Below are positions 8,814-16,979 of a DNA stretch of 64,000 nucleotides, piece after piece. The notes beneath the pieces were generated by a model. The model did no database searches. It was not told where the DNA came from and saw nothing but the letters and a program-made list of their open reading frames with translations. The stretch spans positions 686,412 to 750,411 of the forward strand of contig NZ_JAPWGX010000002.1 in assembly GCF_027213965.1 (NCBI RefSeq). The letters run 5' to 3'. Source of the DNA: Maritalea porphyrae. Lineage in GTDB: Bacteria; Pseudomonadota; Alphaproteobacteria; Rhizobiales; Devosiaceae. Numbering within the stretch: the first letter of the stretch is position 1; every line of letters begins with the position of its first letter. Made by a program: the position numbers and the translations under genes.

Positions 8814-9896
8814 ATGATCGATCGGCGCAATATGGAAAAATGCGTGTATGTGCTGCCCAATTTTGCACCGCCCAATGTTACTGAAGTGTTCAAAATATTG
8901 GCCGCAAGTGAGCATGCGTTTTTGCCTTCCGATGTTTATGGCAAAGGGGGCGCTTGTGACGAGGTTGCGATGCGCTTGCAAAAGCTGTTCGATAAGCCTG
9001 CTGCGCGGTTCTGCGTTAAAGGCATGATTGGCCAAATGGCAGTTTTGCGGGCTGTCACCGAATTTGCTGGTAATAACCGCGTGGTGGTGCATCGGGCTTC
9101 CCACTTTGATTATGATGAAATGGAAGCAGTGGAAGTGCTGCATCCGATCCAGTTTTTGCGCGCTGGCAATCACCATCATCCCTTTACCGTGGATGACTTG
9201 GATAATTTGGGTGAAAAACCTGCTGTTGTGGCACTGGAGTTGCCCGTACGGCGTGCCGGTTATCGTTTGTTGCCTTTTGCGGAGTTGCAAAAGATTTCGA
9301 CCTGGTGTCACGTGCATGACGTGCATTTGCATATTGATGGCGCGCGCATATTTGGTGTTGCGGCTGCTTATGGGAAGAAGTTTAGCGAAATTGCGATGTT
9401 GTGCGACAGCATCTATTGCTCTTTTTACAAAGAACTTAGAGGTCTAGGCGGCTGCGGAATCGCAGGGAGCAAAGCGCTATTGGATGCGGTTGATGTTTGG
9501 ATCAGCCGGATGGGGGGCGATTTACCCTTCCAATTCCCCTATGCCATTTCAGCCCTGATTGGGATGGATAAGCATTTGAGCGAAATACCACATTATCTGG
9601 GGGCGGCGCGCACGATTGCGATGCTGATCAATCAAATTCCGGGCGTTTCGACCTCACCAGTGGTGCCGCACACCACAGGGTTTCAGGTGCATTTGAAGGC
9701 GGATAGAGCAAAAATTGAACAAGCGATAAAGCATATGATCGAATATGAACGTATTTGGATCACGGGAAGTGTAGCCCAAACCGCCATTGATGGGGTATAT
9801 GGGTTCGATGTTGAGATAGGCGAAAGTGCAATGGCACTCGCGCCAGAGCGCTGGGCGTTCAATATGGAAAAACTAATGAAGATCGCACGGGGTTAG
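8814..9896 (+). CDS. Threonine-aldolase-family PLP enzyme
   Basis: This is a fold-type I PLP enzyme of the beta-eliminating lyase/threonine aldolase family (360 aa). Family members split L-threonine or L-allo-threonine to glycine and acetaldehyde, or cleave related beta-hydroxy amino acids. The PLP-binding Asp lies in HIDGARIF (Asp175) and the Schiff-base Lys in SFYKELRGLGG (Lys206). The ATG at 8814 follows a GAGGGAGAGG ribosome-binding site. It sits between ftsY and yciB, a place where this gene is not part of the usual core order, so its substrate cannot be inferred from context. Confidence 0.85.
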   Translation: MIDRRNMEKCVYVLPNFAPPNVTEVFKILAASEHAFLPSDVYGKGGACDEVAMRLQKLFDKPAARFCVKGMIGQMAVLRAVTEFAGNNRVVVHRASHFDYDEMEAVEVLHPIQFLRAGNHHHPFTVDDLDNLGEKPAVVALELPVRRAGYRLLPFAELQKISTWCHVHDVHLHIDGARIFGVAAAYGKKFSEIAMLCDSIYCSFYKELRGLGGCGIAGSKALLDAVDVWISRMGGDLPFQFPYAISALIGMDKHLSEIPHYLGAARTIAMLINQIPGVSTSPVVPHTTGFQVHLKADRAKIEQAIKHMIEYERIWITGSVAQTAIDGVYGFDVEIGESAMALAPERWAFNMEKLMKIARG

Positions 9897-9905
9897 CAAG
9901 CGAAT

Positions 9906-10499
9906 ATGAGTGAGTTAAAACAACAGCCGGAAGAAATGAACTGGGCCGAACTTAAGCCGCAGCTGATCAAGCTCGCGCTGGAGTTGGGGCCTTTGGTGCT
10001 TTTCTTTGTGCTTAATGCGCGGGCGGGCATTTTTGTCGCTACGGGCTGGTTTATGGGCGCGATGGTGGTTTCGCTATTGGCCAGCTGGTTTTTGCTCAAA
10101 CGTATTGCGGTGATGCCGTTGGTCACGGGCGTTGTGGTGCTGGTTTTTGGCGGACTTACACTTTGGCTGCAAGATGATACTTTCATCAAACTCAAGCCGA
10201 CCATCGTCAACACATTGTTTGGCAGTGTTTTGTTGGGTGGGTTGCTGTTTGGTCAGAGCTTACTCAAATATGTATTTGGTGATGTCTATAAGCTTAAGCC
10301 TGAAGGCTGGCGTATTCTGACATGGCGCTGGTGTATCTTTTTCTTTGTTTTGGCCGTGATCAATGAGATCGTTTGGCGTAATTTCTCGACCGATTTTTGG
10401 GTGGCCTTTAAAGTCTGGGGGCTGATGCCCTTGACCTTGGTGTTCTCGTTTGCACTCGTGGTGCCAATTTTGACCAAATATGCGCCGGACGCTGAATAG
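9906..10499 (+). CDS. yciB: Inner-membrane protein YciB (septation protein A family)
   Basis: This 197-aa protein has about five or six hydrophobic helices and the YciB/IspZ signatures [39 protein letters not shown] and [12 protein letters not shown]. Members act in the inner membrane and affect septum formation and envelope synthesis; the mechanism is not settled. It follows the aldolase-like gene by 9 bp. The link to ftsY is common in this order. Confidence 0.93.
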   Translation: MSELKQQPEEMNWAELKPQLIKLALELGPLVLFFVLNARAGIFVATGWFMGAMVVSLLASWFLLKRIAVMPLVTGVVVLVFGGLTLWLQDDTFIKLKPTIVNTLFGSVLLGGLLFGQSLLKYVFGDVYKLKPEGWRILTWRWCIFFFVLAVINEIVWRNFSTDFWVAFKVWGLMPLTLVFSFALVVPILTKYAPDAE

Positions 10500-10574
10500 G
10501 TTTTCACATTTTTTCAGGCCGCCGTTGGTCGCGGTGCTCCCGACCCGGCAGCTCCGCTGAATGGTGCCAAGGTT

Positions 10575-11126
10575 TTACGAGGTTGAAAGGGTATCCAATG
10601 CTTTTTCAATGGCTGGCACGACATCTTGTTCAAAGCTTTGTGCGTTAATCGGGCCGGTATGCTTATAAACAATCATGCCGTCTTGGTTCACCAAATAGCT
10701 TTCGGGCACCCCATAAACACCCCAGTCTAGGCTTACCCGACGGTTTCGATCGGCGCCGATGGCGGCGTAAGGGTTGCCCAATTCGGCCAAAAACTGGCGC
10801 GCGTTTTCTGGTTGATCATTATAATTAATGCCATAGATTTTGACATCGCTCCGTTTAGCGAGGGCGATGAGGAATTCATGCTCGTCGCGGCAGGGTACGC
10901 ACCAGCTCGCAAAAACATTCACCAATGTGATTTGGCCCATTAGGTCTTGGGTGGAAAAGCCGGATTGATTGTGCCCCTCAATCCCCGCCAATTCGAATTG
11001 GGGGGCTGGTTTGTTCAACAATGCTGAGGGCAACAGGTTTGGGTCTTTGTTGATTTGGCTGGCAAAGAGCGCAAATAGTCCGCCCGTTATGATCAGGGGC
11101 AGCAGATAAATCCAAATGCGCTTCAT
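10575..11126 (-). CDS. ccmG: Thiol:disulfide interchange protein CcmG (DsbE)
   Basis: CcmG is a membrane-anchored periplasmic thioredoxin that keeps apocytochrome c cysteines reduced for haem attachment. The 183-aa protein has an N-terminal anchor (about 5-23) and the active site FASWCVPCRDEHEF (Cys76, Cys79). The later GVYGVPESYLVNQDG holds the cis-Pro loop. Its ATG overlaps the ccmD stop by one base. It is the last gene of ccmA-B-C-D-G. Confidence 0.96.
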   Translation of the reverse strand: MKRIWIYLLPLIITGGLFALFASQINKDPNLLPSALLNKPAPQFELAGIEGHNQSGFSTQDLMGQITLVNVFASWCVPCRDEHEFLIALAKRSDVKIYGINYNDQPENARQFLAELGNPYAAIGADRNRRVSLDWGVYGVPESYLVNQDGMIVYKHTGPINAQSFEQDVVPAIEKALDTLSTS

Positions 11127-11296
11127 TAGCTTTTCTCTTCAGAACGGCGACGCACGCCTTTTGCTTCTAATTCGGCCAGGCGTTTTTCTTGGGTGTGATA
11201 GTCTTGATTGACCAAAAACACCAATGCACCAACAAGGGCGCAGGTGATCAAGTAAGAGCCCGCGATATATTCAAAGTGTTGGGAAATATCGATCAT
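11126..11296 (-). CDS. ccmD: Haem exporter protein CcmD
   Basis: This 56-aa protein (MIDISQHFEYIAGSYLITCA...) has a single membrane helix (about 10-30) followed by a charged coiled segment (TQEKRLAELEAKGVRRR), the CcmD pattern. CcmD links CcmABC to the haem chaperone CcmE. Its ATG overlaps the ccmC TGA, and its TAA overlaps the ccmG ATG, so the three are translationally coupled. Confidence 0.93.
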   Translation of the reverse strand: MIDISQHFEYIAGSYLITCALVGALVFLVNQDYHTQEKRLAELEAKGVRRRSEEKS

Positions 11297-12078
11297 GCGT
11301 GTTGTTCCCGTAAACGTTGGGCGTTGCGGCGTTCGAGCGCACGCACGCGGCGGCGCAATATTTCAGCGCGCATTGAAATGAAATGCAGCAGCAAAAACAG
11401 AAAAGAAAACCCAAAGAACATGACAAATAGCGGCAAAAGGATCGACATGGGCATGGTGGGCCCATCGGGTCTAAAGACGCTGGCGGGTTGATGCAGGGTG
11501 TTCCACCATTCAACGGAAAATTTGATAATGGGGATATTGATCGCGCCGACCAAAGTGATCACGGCGATAATGCGGCCCGCGCGGGCTTGGTCTTCAAAGG
11601 TGCGCCATAATGCAATGATCCCGAGATAAATGAACAGCATGACCAAGGTTGATGTCATGCGGCCATCCCATTCCCAAAAGGTGCCCCAAGTTGGTGCGCC
11701 CCAAAGTGCGCCGGTGGCTAAGGCAACGGCTGTAAATGTTGCGCCCAAGGGTGCCGCGGCTTTTGCAGAAACGTCCGCAAGCGGATGCCGCCAAACAAGC
11801 GAGCCAACCGAGGCCATAACCATTACCGCGTAGCAGAATTGGGAAAGCCAAGCGTTGGGCACATGCACATACATGATGCGCACCGTATCGCCTTGTTGAT
11901 AATCAGCTGGCGAATTGAAAAACGCTAAATAGGTGCCGAACAGCAAAAGCGCCACGGAAATAATTGTGAGCGGCATGAGCCAATGTTTGGACCACAATAG
12001 AAAATGCCCCGGGTGCGCGATACGCGAGAAAAAGCCAAGATCTTGTGGTGTGGGATCAATAGATGCGTTTTTTGACAT
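11293..12078 (-). CDS. ccmC: Haem ligase/exporter protein CcmC
   Basis: CcmC is the membrane protein that presents haem to CcmE. The 261-aa protein has six predicted membrane helices and the tryptophan-rich haem-handling loop WGAPTWGTFWEWDGRMTS. Flanking His residues lie in MYVHVPNAWLS and in the WWNTLHQPASV segment. It lies between ccmB and ccmD in the ccm operon and overlaps ccmD by 4 bp. Confidence 0.97.
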   Translation of the reverse strand: MSKNASIDPTPQDLGFFSRIAHPGHFLLWSKHWLMPLTIISVALLLFGTYLAFFNSPADYQQGDTVRIMYVHVPNAWLSQFCYAVMVMASVGSLVWRHPLADVSAKAAAPLGATFTAVALATGALWGAPTWGTFWEWDGRMTSTLVMLFIYLGIIALWRTFEDQARAGRIIAVITLVGAINIPIIKFSVEWWNTLHQPASVFRPDGPTMPMSILLPLFVMFFGFSFLFLLLHFISMRAEILRRRVRALERRNAQRLREQHA

Positions 12079-12087
12079 ATATTCTTC

Positions 12088-12753
12088 TTACTCGGCTCCC
12101 ATTTTCAACGCAAGCGCTGTTGCAAAGGGGGTGAACACCAAAGCCAAAAGCGTAAAACCTGCCAAAAACAGCAGGGCTGAACTTGCAGCCGTTTCAATTG
12201 CGCCGGTGGATAAGGCGCTGACCCCAAAAATCAGGGTGGGGATAGATAGTGGCAAAATAAGGATGGGGGCGATTAAGCCCCCGCGCTTTATTGTCACGGT
12301 TACAGCGGCTCCAATTGCGCCAAAACATACCAATGCGGGCGTGCCGATCAATAGGGTGAAAATCACCAAAAGGGTTTGGCCCGCATCCAAGTTGAGCAAG
12401 ATCGCCAAGAGCGGTGTGGCCGCAATCAATGGCAAAGCATTGGTCAGCCAATGGGCCAGAATTTTTGCCGTCACAATCATTTCAAGCGGCAATGGGGCTT
12501 GGCTCATAGCGATTAGCGAGCCATCTTCGTGGTCGGTGCGGAACAAGCGATCTAGCGCCAATAAAAGCGACAGGAGCGCTGAAATCCAGATAATCGCCGG
12601 TCCAAGTTTGGCCAAAAGCACTTTATCAGGGCCAATCGCAAAGGGCATGATCGCCCCAACCATTACATAGAACAACAAAACCGTCATCGCATCGCCACCA
12701 ATCCGAGTGGCGAGTTTGATGTCGCGTTTCACAACGGCCCAGAACGCTCTCAT
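12088..12753 (-). CDS. ccmB: Haem exporter permease CcmB
   Basis: CcmB is the permease partner of the CcmA ATPase, which releases haem-loaded CcmE from CcmC. The 221-aa protein has six hydrophobic segments and typical stretches (FWAVVKRDIKLATRIGGDA, DRLFRTDHEDGSLIAMSQAPLP given in part). Its ATG overlaps the ccmA stop by 4 bp. Confidence 0.96.
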   Translation of the reverse strand: MRAFWAVVKRDIKLATRIGGDAMTVLLFYVMVGAIMPFAIGPDKVLLAKLGPAIIWISALLSLLLALDRLFRTDHEDGSLIAMSQAPLPLEMIVTAKILAHWLTNALPLIAATPLLAILLNLDAGQTLLVIFTLLIGTPALVCFGAIGAAVTVTIKRGGLIAPILILPLSIPTLIFGVSALSTGAIETAASSALLFLAGFTLLALVFTPFATALALKMGAE

Positions 12754-13394
12754 GCTGGCGCTCCGTTGATCAGAACTGTTTTGATTTTTTCGGCTGGTAC
12801 ATTGGGAATGTCTAAATGAGTGGCGGCAATGATGATGCCACCCTTTTGGGAATGTCTAGCGATGAGGTTGCCCACCCAAGCGTCGCCTTGTTTATCAAGG
12901 GCGGAAGTTGGTTCGTCTAATATCCAAATCGGGCGTTCAGCCACCAGCAATCGCGCCAAAGCCAATCGGCGGGTTTGCCCGGCTGATAATATGGATGCGT
13001 CACTATCGGCAATTGGGTGCAGGCCAGCAGCGTCAATCGCATTTTCTACATTTGCGGCGCTGCCATAAAGATCTGCCCAAAATTGCAAGTTTTCGCGCAC
13101 GGTAAGGGTGGTTTTGACGCCGGGCACGTGGCCGATGACATGGATTAACTCGCGGGTTGAGCGGTTTTCGTCGCTCAAATGAATATCGATCAAGCCATGG
13201 GTTGGGGCAAGCGCGCCATAAAGGGCCGCGAGGCAGGTGGACTTGCCTGCGCCATTTGGCCCACGCAAAAGAATCACTTCACCGGGCATTGCATCAAAGG
13301 AAATGCCTTCGAAAATAACAAATCCGCCGCGCGACACAGCTAATTCGCGCACCTTAATGAACGTTTTTTCAACCATTTGAGCCATTTGATCCAT
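12750..13394 (-). CDS. ccmA: Cytochrome c biogenesis ATPase CcmA
   Basis: CcmA is the ABC-type ATPase of the CcmAB complex. It has Walker A LRGPNGAGKSTCLAAL, the signature LSAGQTRRLALARLL and Walker B PIWILDEPTSALD. The start is uncertain: an ATG at 13394 gives 214 aa, and in-frame ATGs at 13385 and 13376 are also possible. The open frame extends to a TTG at 13430, but no ribosome-binding site supports it. The gene runs divergently from the aconitase leader copy; its 5' end lies only about 30 bp from that promoter. Confidence 0.95.
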   Translation of the reverse strand: MDQMAQMVEKTFIKVRELAVSRGGFVIFEGISFDAMPGEVILLRGPNGAGKSTCLAALYGALAPTHGLIDIHLSDENRSTRELIHVIGHVPGVKTTLTVRENLQFWADLYGSAANVENAIDAAGLHPIADSDASILSAGQTRRLALARLLVAERPIWILDEPTSALDKQGDAWVGNLIARHSQKGGIIIAATHLDIPNVPAEKIKTVLINGAPA

Positions 13395-13423
13395 ATTGGA
13401 GTGATATTGGATTAAAGTAGAGG

Positions 13424-13567
13424 CTGGCAAGAGGAGAATATTTTCATTATAAAGCGCGCGAACACCTCCGTGGGGACAGAGGTGATCATTTCATGCTTTA
13501 TGATCAAAAGCACATCTAGCGCTTTTGGTCGGGGCAAGTTTGAAATTTGAATGGACAGGCAGACGCC
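13424..13567 (+). promoter_or_regulatory. Duplicated acnA-type promoter and structured leader (copy A, before acnB)
   Basis: This segment matches the acnA leader at 16833-16979. It has CTGGCA (13424-13429), an 18-bp spacer, TATAAA (13448-13453), then two hairpins. Hairpin 1 is CACCTC/GAGGTG (13463-13484) with loop CGTGGGGACA, which is identical in the acnA leader although the stems differ. Hairpin 2 is GATCAAAAGC/GCTTTTGGTC (13502-13530). A GGACAGGCAG segment near 13553-13562 matches the acnA ribosome-binding region. Spacing of every part agrees with the acnA leader within 2 nt. If active, it would give acnB a leader of about 430 nt. Confidence 0.7.
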
Positions 13568-13606
13568 GTGACAGGATCCCCTTTGAACAGCTTTTACGTC
13601 AGACAG
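13568..13606 (+). pseudogene. Remnant of the acnA 5' coding end
   Basis: A GTG here begins MTGSPLNSFYVRQ. The real acnA begins [13 protein letters not shown] at 16980, so 9 of 13 residues agree, and the DNA also agrees (TTGAACAG, CAGACAGA). Similarity stops after this and the frame ends at 13750. I read this as the broken start of an acnA copy next to ccmA, left when acnB was placed between ccmA and acnA. Chance is unlikely because the match continues directly from the matching leader. Confidence 0.7.
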
Positions 13607-13891
13607 ATTATAACGGACAGCTTTGGGCAACTTTGCGGCTTTAGTGTTGGCTCGGGTTTCAAGAGAAACCGCTCACGCATGTCCTGTGCACGTCAAAATC
13701 TACATTTTCACTGGTCTCCAAAGCTTGGTTTTTCGCGCAAAGAACCCTAGCTCTGGATTAAAGACTGTTCAAAATTTCTTGCCAGACGCAAGACGTTAAA
13801 ATATTGATGCGCTTAGTTCGCTTTCGTGGCTTCTCTCAGGAACAAGTGAGGTCGTTTTGAAAGCAATATCAGGAATGGAAGGTTGCAAACC
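13607..13891. other. Spacer between acnA remnant and acnB
   Basis: No gene or known element was recognised. The frame of the acnA remnant continues to 13750 with no family features. A GGAAGG ribosome-binding site for acnB lies at 13877-13882. No second strong promoter was seen, so acnB may depend on the promoter at 13424. Confidence 0.4.
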
Positions 13892-16684
13892 ATGGGCTTA
13901 TATACGGATTATTTTAACGAGATTGAAACTCGAAAAGCTGACGGATTGCACCCTAAGCCAATTGATGATGGTGGGTTGGTTGCAGAACTTGTTGCGCAGA
14001 TCAAAGATGAGGGCAATGAGCACCGCAAGGAAAGCTTGAACTTCTTCATTTATAACACATTGCCAGGCACGACCAGTGCGGCAGGTGTTAAAGCCAAGTT
14101 CCTAAAAGAGATCATTCTTGGACAATCTGTTGTTCAAGAGATTACGCCAGATTTTGCTTTTGAGCTTTTGTCACACATGAAGGGTGGCCCTTCGATTGAA
14201 GTGCTGTTGGATTTGGCGCTGGGTGATGACGTAGCGATTGCTGAACAAGCAGCTGACGTGTTGAAAACCCAAGTGTTCCTTTATGATGCGGATACGAGCC
14301 GCCTGAAAGAAGCTTTTGAAGCGGGCAATGTGATTGCTAAAGACATTCTTGAAAGCTATGCGAATGCGGAGTTTTTCACCAAGCTTCCCGGCGTTGAAGA
14401 AGAAATTAAAGTGGTGACTTATATTGCTGGGGAAGGCGATATTTCGACGGATTTGCTGTCACCTGGCAATCAAGCGCACTCGCGTTCAGACCGCGAATTG
14501 CACGGCAAATGCTTTATTTCGGACAAAGCACAGGCCGAAATTCAAGCGCTCAAACTCCAACACCCTGATAAGCGCGTGATGTTGATTGCGGAAAAAGGCA
14601 CCATGGGTGTTGGCTCTTCTCGCATGTCAGGCATCAACAACGCAGCATTGTGGACGGGCAAACAAGCCAGCCCCTATGTGCCCTTTGTGAACTTTGCGCC
14701 GATTGTTGCGGGCACCAATGGCATTTCGCCGATCTTTTTGACCACTGTTGGGGTTACCGGCGGTATTGGGATAGATTTGAAAAACTGGGTCAAGAAAACC
14801 GGCCCAGACGGCAAGCCGATCATCAACAATAATGGTGATGCGGTATTGGAAGAAAAATATTCCGTTGAAACCGGCACTGTGTTGACCATCAACACAAAGA
14901 AGAAAAAGCTTCTCGATGAGAATGGCGAAAAAGAGCACGCGGATATCTCATCAGCTTTGACAGCGCAAAAAGTTGAGTTCATCAAAGCTGCGGGCTCATA
15001 TGCGATTGTGTTTGGTAAAAAGCTGCAAACTTTTGCGGCTGCAACGTTGGGCATTGAGGCGCCGCTTGTTTTTGCACCAGCCAAAGAGATTTCTCACGAA
15101 GGCCAAGGCCTGACGGCGGTTGAAAAGATTTTCAACAAGAACGCGGTTGGCGTGAAAAGCAAAACACCATTGCACGCCGGTTCAGACGTCCGGGTGGAAG
15201 TGAACATTGTTGGTTCGCAAGACACAACAGGTTTGATGACCGCCCAAGAGCTTGAAGCCATGGCGGCGACCGTGATTTCACCGATTGTTGATGGGGCATA
15301 TCAATCTGGCTGTCACACCGCATCTGTGTGGGACATTAAAGCGCAAAACAATATTCCAAAGCTGATGAGCTTTATGAATAAGTTTGGTCTAATCACCGCG
15401 CGCGATCCCAAAGGCAGCTATCACGCGATGACCGATGTGATCCACAAGGTGCTCAATGACATCACTGTGGACGATTGGGCGATCATTATTGGTGGCGATT
15501 CACACACTCGTATGTCCAAAGGCGTTGCCTTTGGTGCGGACAGTGGCACGGTGGCGCTCGCGCTCGCGACAGGTGAAGCGACCATGCCAATTCCTGAATC
15601 TGTGAAGGTGACCTTTAAAGGCAAAATGGCCGACCACATGGATTTCCGTGATGTTGTGCATGCGACCCAATTGCAAATGCTAGAGCAATTTGGCGAGAAC
15701 GTTTTCCAAGGCCGCATCATCGAAGTACATATTGGTACATTGTTGGCTGACCAAGCCTTCACCTTTACCGATTGGACCGCTGAGATGAAGGCGAAAGCCT
15801 CAATCTGTATCTCACAAGACGATACATTGATTGAATCGCTTGAGATCGCCAAACACCGCATCCAAGTGATGATCGATAAGGGCATGGAAAATGAAGCCAA
15901 AACGCTGCATAGCCTGATCGCCATTGCCGACAAGCGCATTGGGGAAATCAAGTCGGGCGAAAAGCCTGCGTTGCGCCCAGACGACAATGCGAAGTACGCC
16001 GCTGAAGTTGTTGTTGACCTCGACCAAATCGTTGAGCCAATGATTGCTGACCCGGATGTGAACAATATTGAGATTTCTAAACGTTACACCCACGATACGA
16101 TCCGCCCAATCAGCTATTATGGGTCGGACAAAAAGGTTGATCTTGGGTTCGTTGGGTCATGCATGGTGCATAAGGGCGACATGAAGATCGTGGCGCAAAT
16201 GCTGCGCAATCTTGAAAAAGTAAATGGCAAGGTGGAGTTTAACGCCCCGCTTGTTGTTGCTGCGCCGACCTACAATATCATCGACGAGTTGAAGGAAGAG
16301 GGCGACTGGGAAATCTTGCAAAAGTATTCAGGCTTTGAGTTTGACGACCTTAAGCCAAAAGCCGCGGCGCGCACGGAATATGAGAACATCATGTATCTTG
16401 AGCGCCCGGGCTGTAACCTTTGCATGGGGAACCAAGAAAAAGCGGCCAAAGGCGACACGGTGCTGGCCACCTCAACCCGCCTATTCCAAGGCCGGGTAGT
16501 GGAAGACAGTGCTGAGAAAAAAGGCGAAAGCCTGCTTGCATCAACACCAATCGTCGTGCTTTCAGCAATCCTTGGGCGCACCCCAAGCCTTGATGAGTAT
16601 AAAGAAGCAGTTGAGGGTATCGACCTGACCAAATTCGCACCGCCTCAGGTGAAGCCGATCGACACAAAGTCTGTTCACTTCTAA
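13892..16684 (+). CDS. acnB: Aconitate hydratase B, Bacteroidota-like
   Basis: AcnB interconverts citrate and isocitrate in the TCA cycle using a [4Fe-4S] cluster. The 930-aa protein has the AcnB domain order: helical N-terminal domain (1-160), swivel domain with GSSRMSG, then the catalytic domains with GSQDTTG, IIGGDSHTRMSKG, GFVGSCM and PGCNLCMGN; the last two carry the cluster cysteines. From memory, the text (SLNFFIYNTLPGTTSAAG, DLLSPGNQAHSRSDRELHGK) is of the Bacteroidota AcnB type and unlike E. coli AcnB. The ATG at 13892 follows GGAAGG by 9 nt; a TTG at 13883 is less likely. The gene lies between ccmA and acnA, which are usually adjacent in this order. Transfer is inferred. Confidence 0.95.
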   Translation: MGLYTDYFNEIETRKADGLHPKPIDDGGLVAELVAQIKDEGNEHRKESLNFFIYNTLPGTTSAAGVKAKFLKEIILGQSVVQEITPDFAFELLSHMKGGPSIEVLLDLALGDDVAIAEQAADVLKTQVFLYDADTSRLKEAFEAGNVIAKDILESYANAEFFTKLPGVEEEIKVVTYIAGEGDISTDLLSPGNQAHSRSDRELHGKCFISDKAQAEIQALKLQHPDKRVMLIAEKGTMGVGSSRMSGINNAALWTGKQASPYVPFVNFAPIVAGTNGISPIFLTTVGVTGGIGIDLKNWVKKTGPDGKPIINNNGDAVLEEKYSVETGTVLTINTKKKKLLDENGEKEHADISSALTAQKVEFIKAAGSYAIVFGKKLQTFAAATLGIEAPLVFAPAKEISHEGQGLTAVEKIFNKNAVGVKSKTPLHAGSDVRVEVNIVGSQDTTGLMTAQELEAMAATVISPIVDGAYQSGCHTASVWDIKAQNNIPKLMSFMNKFGLITARDPKGSYHAMTDVIHKVLNDITVDDWAIIIGGDSHTRMSKGVAFGADSGTVALALATGEATMPIPESVKVTFKGKMADHMDFRDVVHATQLQMLEQFGENVFQGRIIEVHIGTLLADQAFTFTDWTAEMKAKASICISQDDTLIESLEIAKHRIQVMIDKGMENEAKTLHSLIAIADKRIGEIKSGEKPALRPDDNAKYAAEVVVDLDQIVEPMIADPDVNNIEISKRYTHDTIRPISYYGSDKKVDLGFVGSCMVHKGDMKIVAQMLRNLEKVNGKVEFNAPLVVAAPTYNIIDELKEEGDWEILQKYSGFEFDDLKPKAAARTEYENIMYLERPGCNLCMGNQEKAAKGDTVLATSTRLFQGRVVEDSAEKKGESLLASTPIVVLSAILGRTPSLDEYKEAVEGIDLTKFAPPQVKPIDTKSVHF

Positions 16685-16716
16685 GAGCCCTAAAGGCGCT
16701 AGAAACTAGACAAATC

Positions 16717-16748
16717 AAGCCGGTGGGGTGACCCGCCGGCTTTTTTTT
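16717..16748 (+). terminator. Rho-independent terminator of acnB
   Basis: AAGCCGG and CCGGCTT form a stem around a 12-nt loop, followed by a run of eight T. It begins 32 bp after the acnB stop. Confidence 0.9.
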
Positions 16749-16832
16749 GTGGCCAGCTGAGCATCACGTCTTCGTGTTTTTCAAAGTTTGTTCGATTTCG
16801 CTATTTTGTTGCCAAAGGGATGGAACCAAATA

Positions 16833-16979
16833 CTGGCAACAAACGTTTCGTTTTACTATATGATGTTTGAACGTTGCCGTGGGGACAGTGACGTTTCTCC
16901 ATCGGCTGTTGGTCGAAAGCGTCCCCTTATTGCTTTTGATCGACACCAGTTTGAACCATCTGGATAGGCAGGCAGCAAA
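16833..16979 (+). promoter_or_regulatory. acnA promoter and two-hairpin structured leader (copy B)
   Basis: CTGGCA (16833-16838), an 18-bp spacer and TATATG (16857-16862) form the likely promoter. The message would begin near the first hairpin. Hairpin 1 (16870-16895) has the stem AACGTTGC/GTGACGTT and loop CGTGGGGACA. Hairpin 2 has a 10-bp stem, GGTCGAAAGC/GCTTTTGATC (16911-16941), extendable to 14 bp (16907-16945), and an 11-nt loop that starts with GTCCCC. That hexamer is complementary to GGGGAC in loop 1, so the loops could kiss. A second copy precedes acnB at 13424. The ligand or binding partner is unknown. Confidence 0.75.

Noticed and set aside
13577-13581. TCCCC in the acnB-side copy, complementary to GGGGA in its loop 1
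   Set aside because: It lies inside the remnant coding part, at a different place from the loop 2 sequence of the acnA leader, and only five bases pair. Probably chance.
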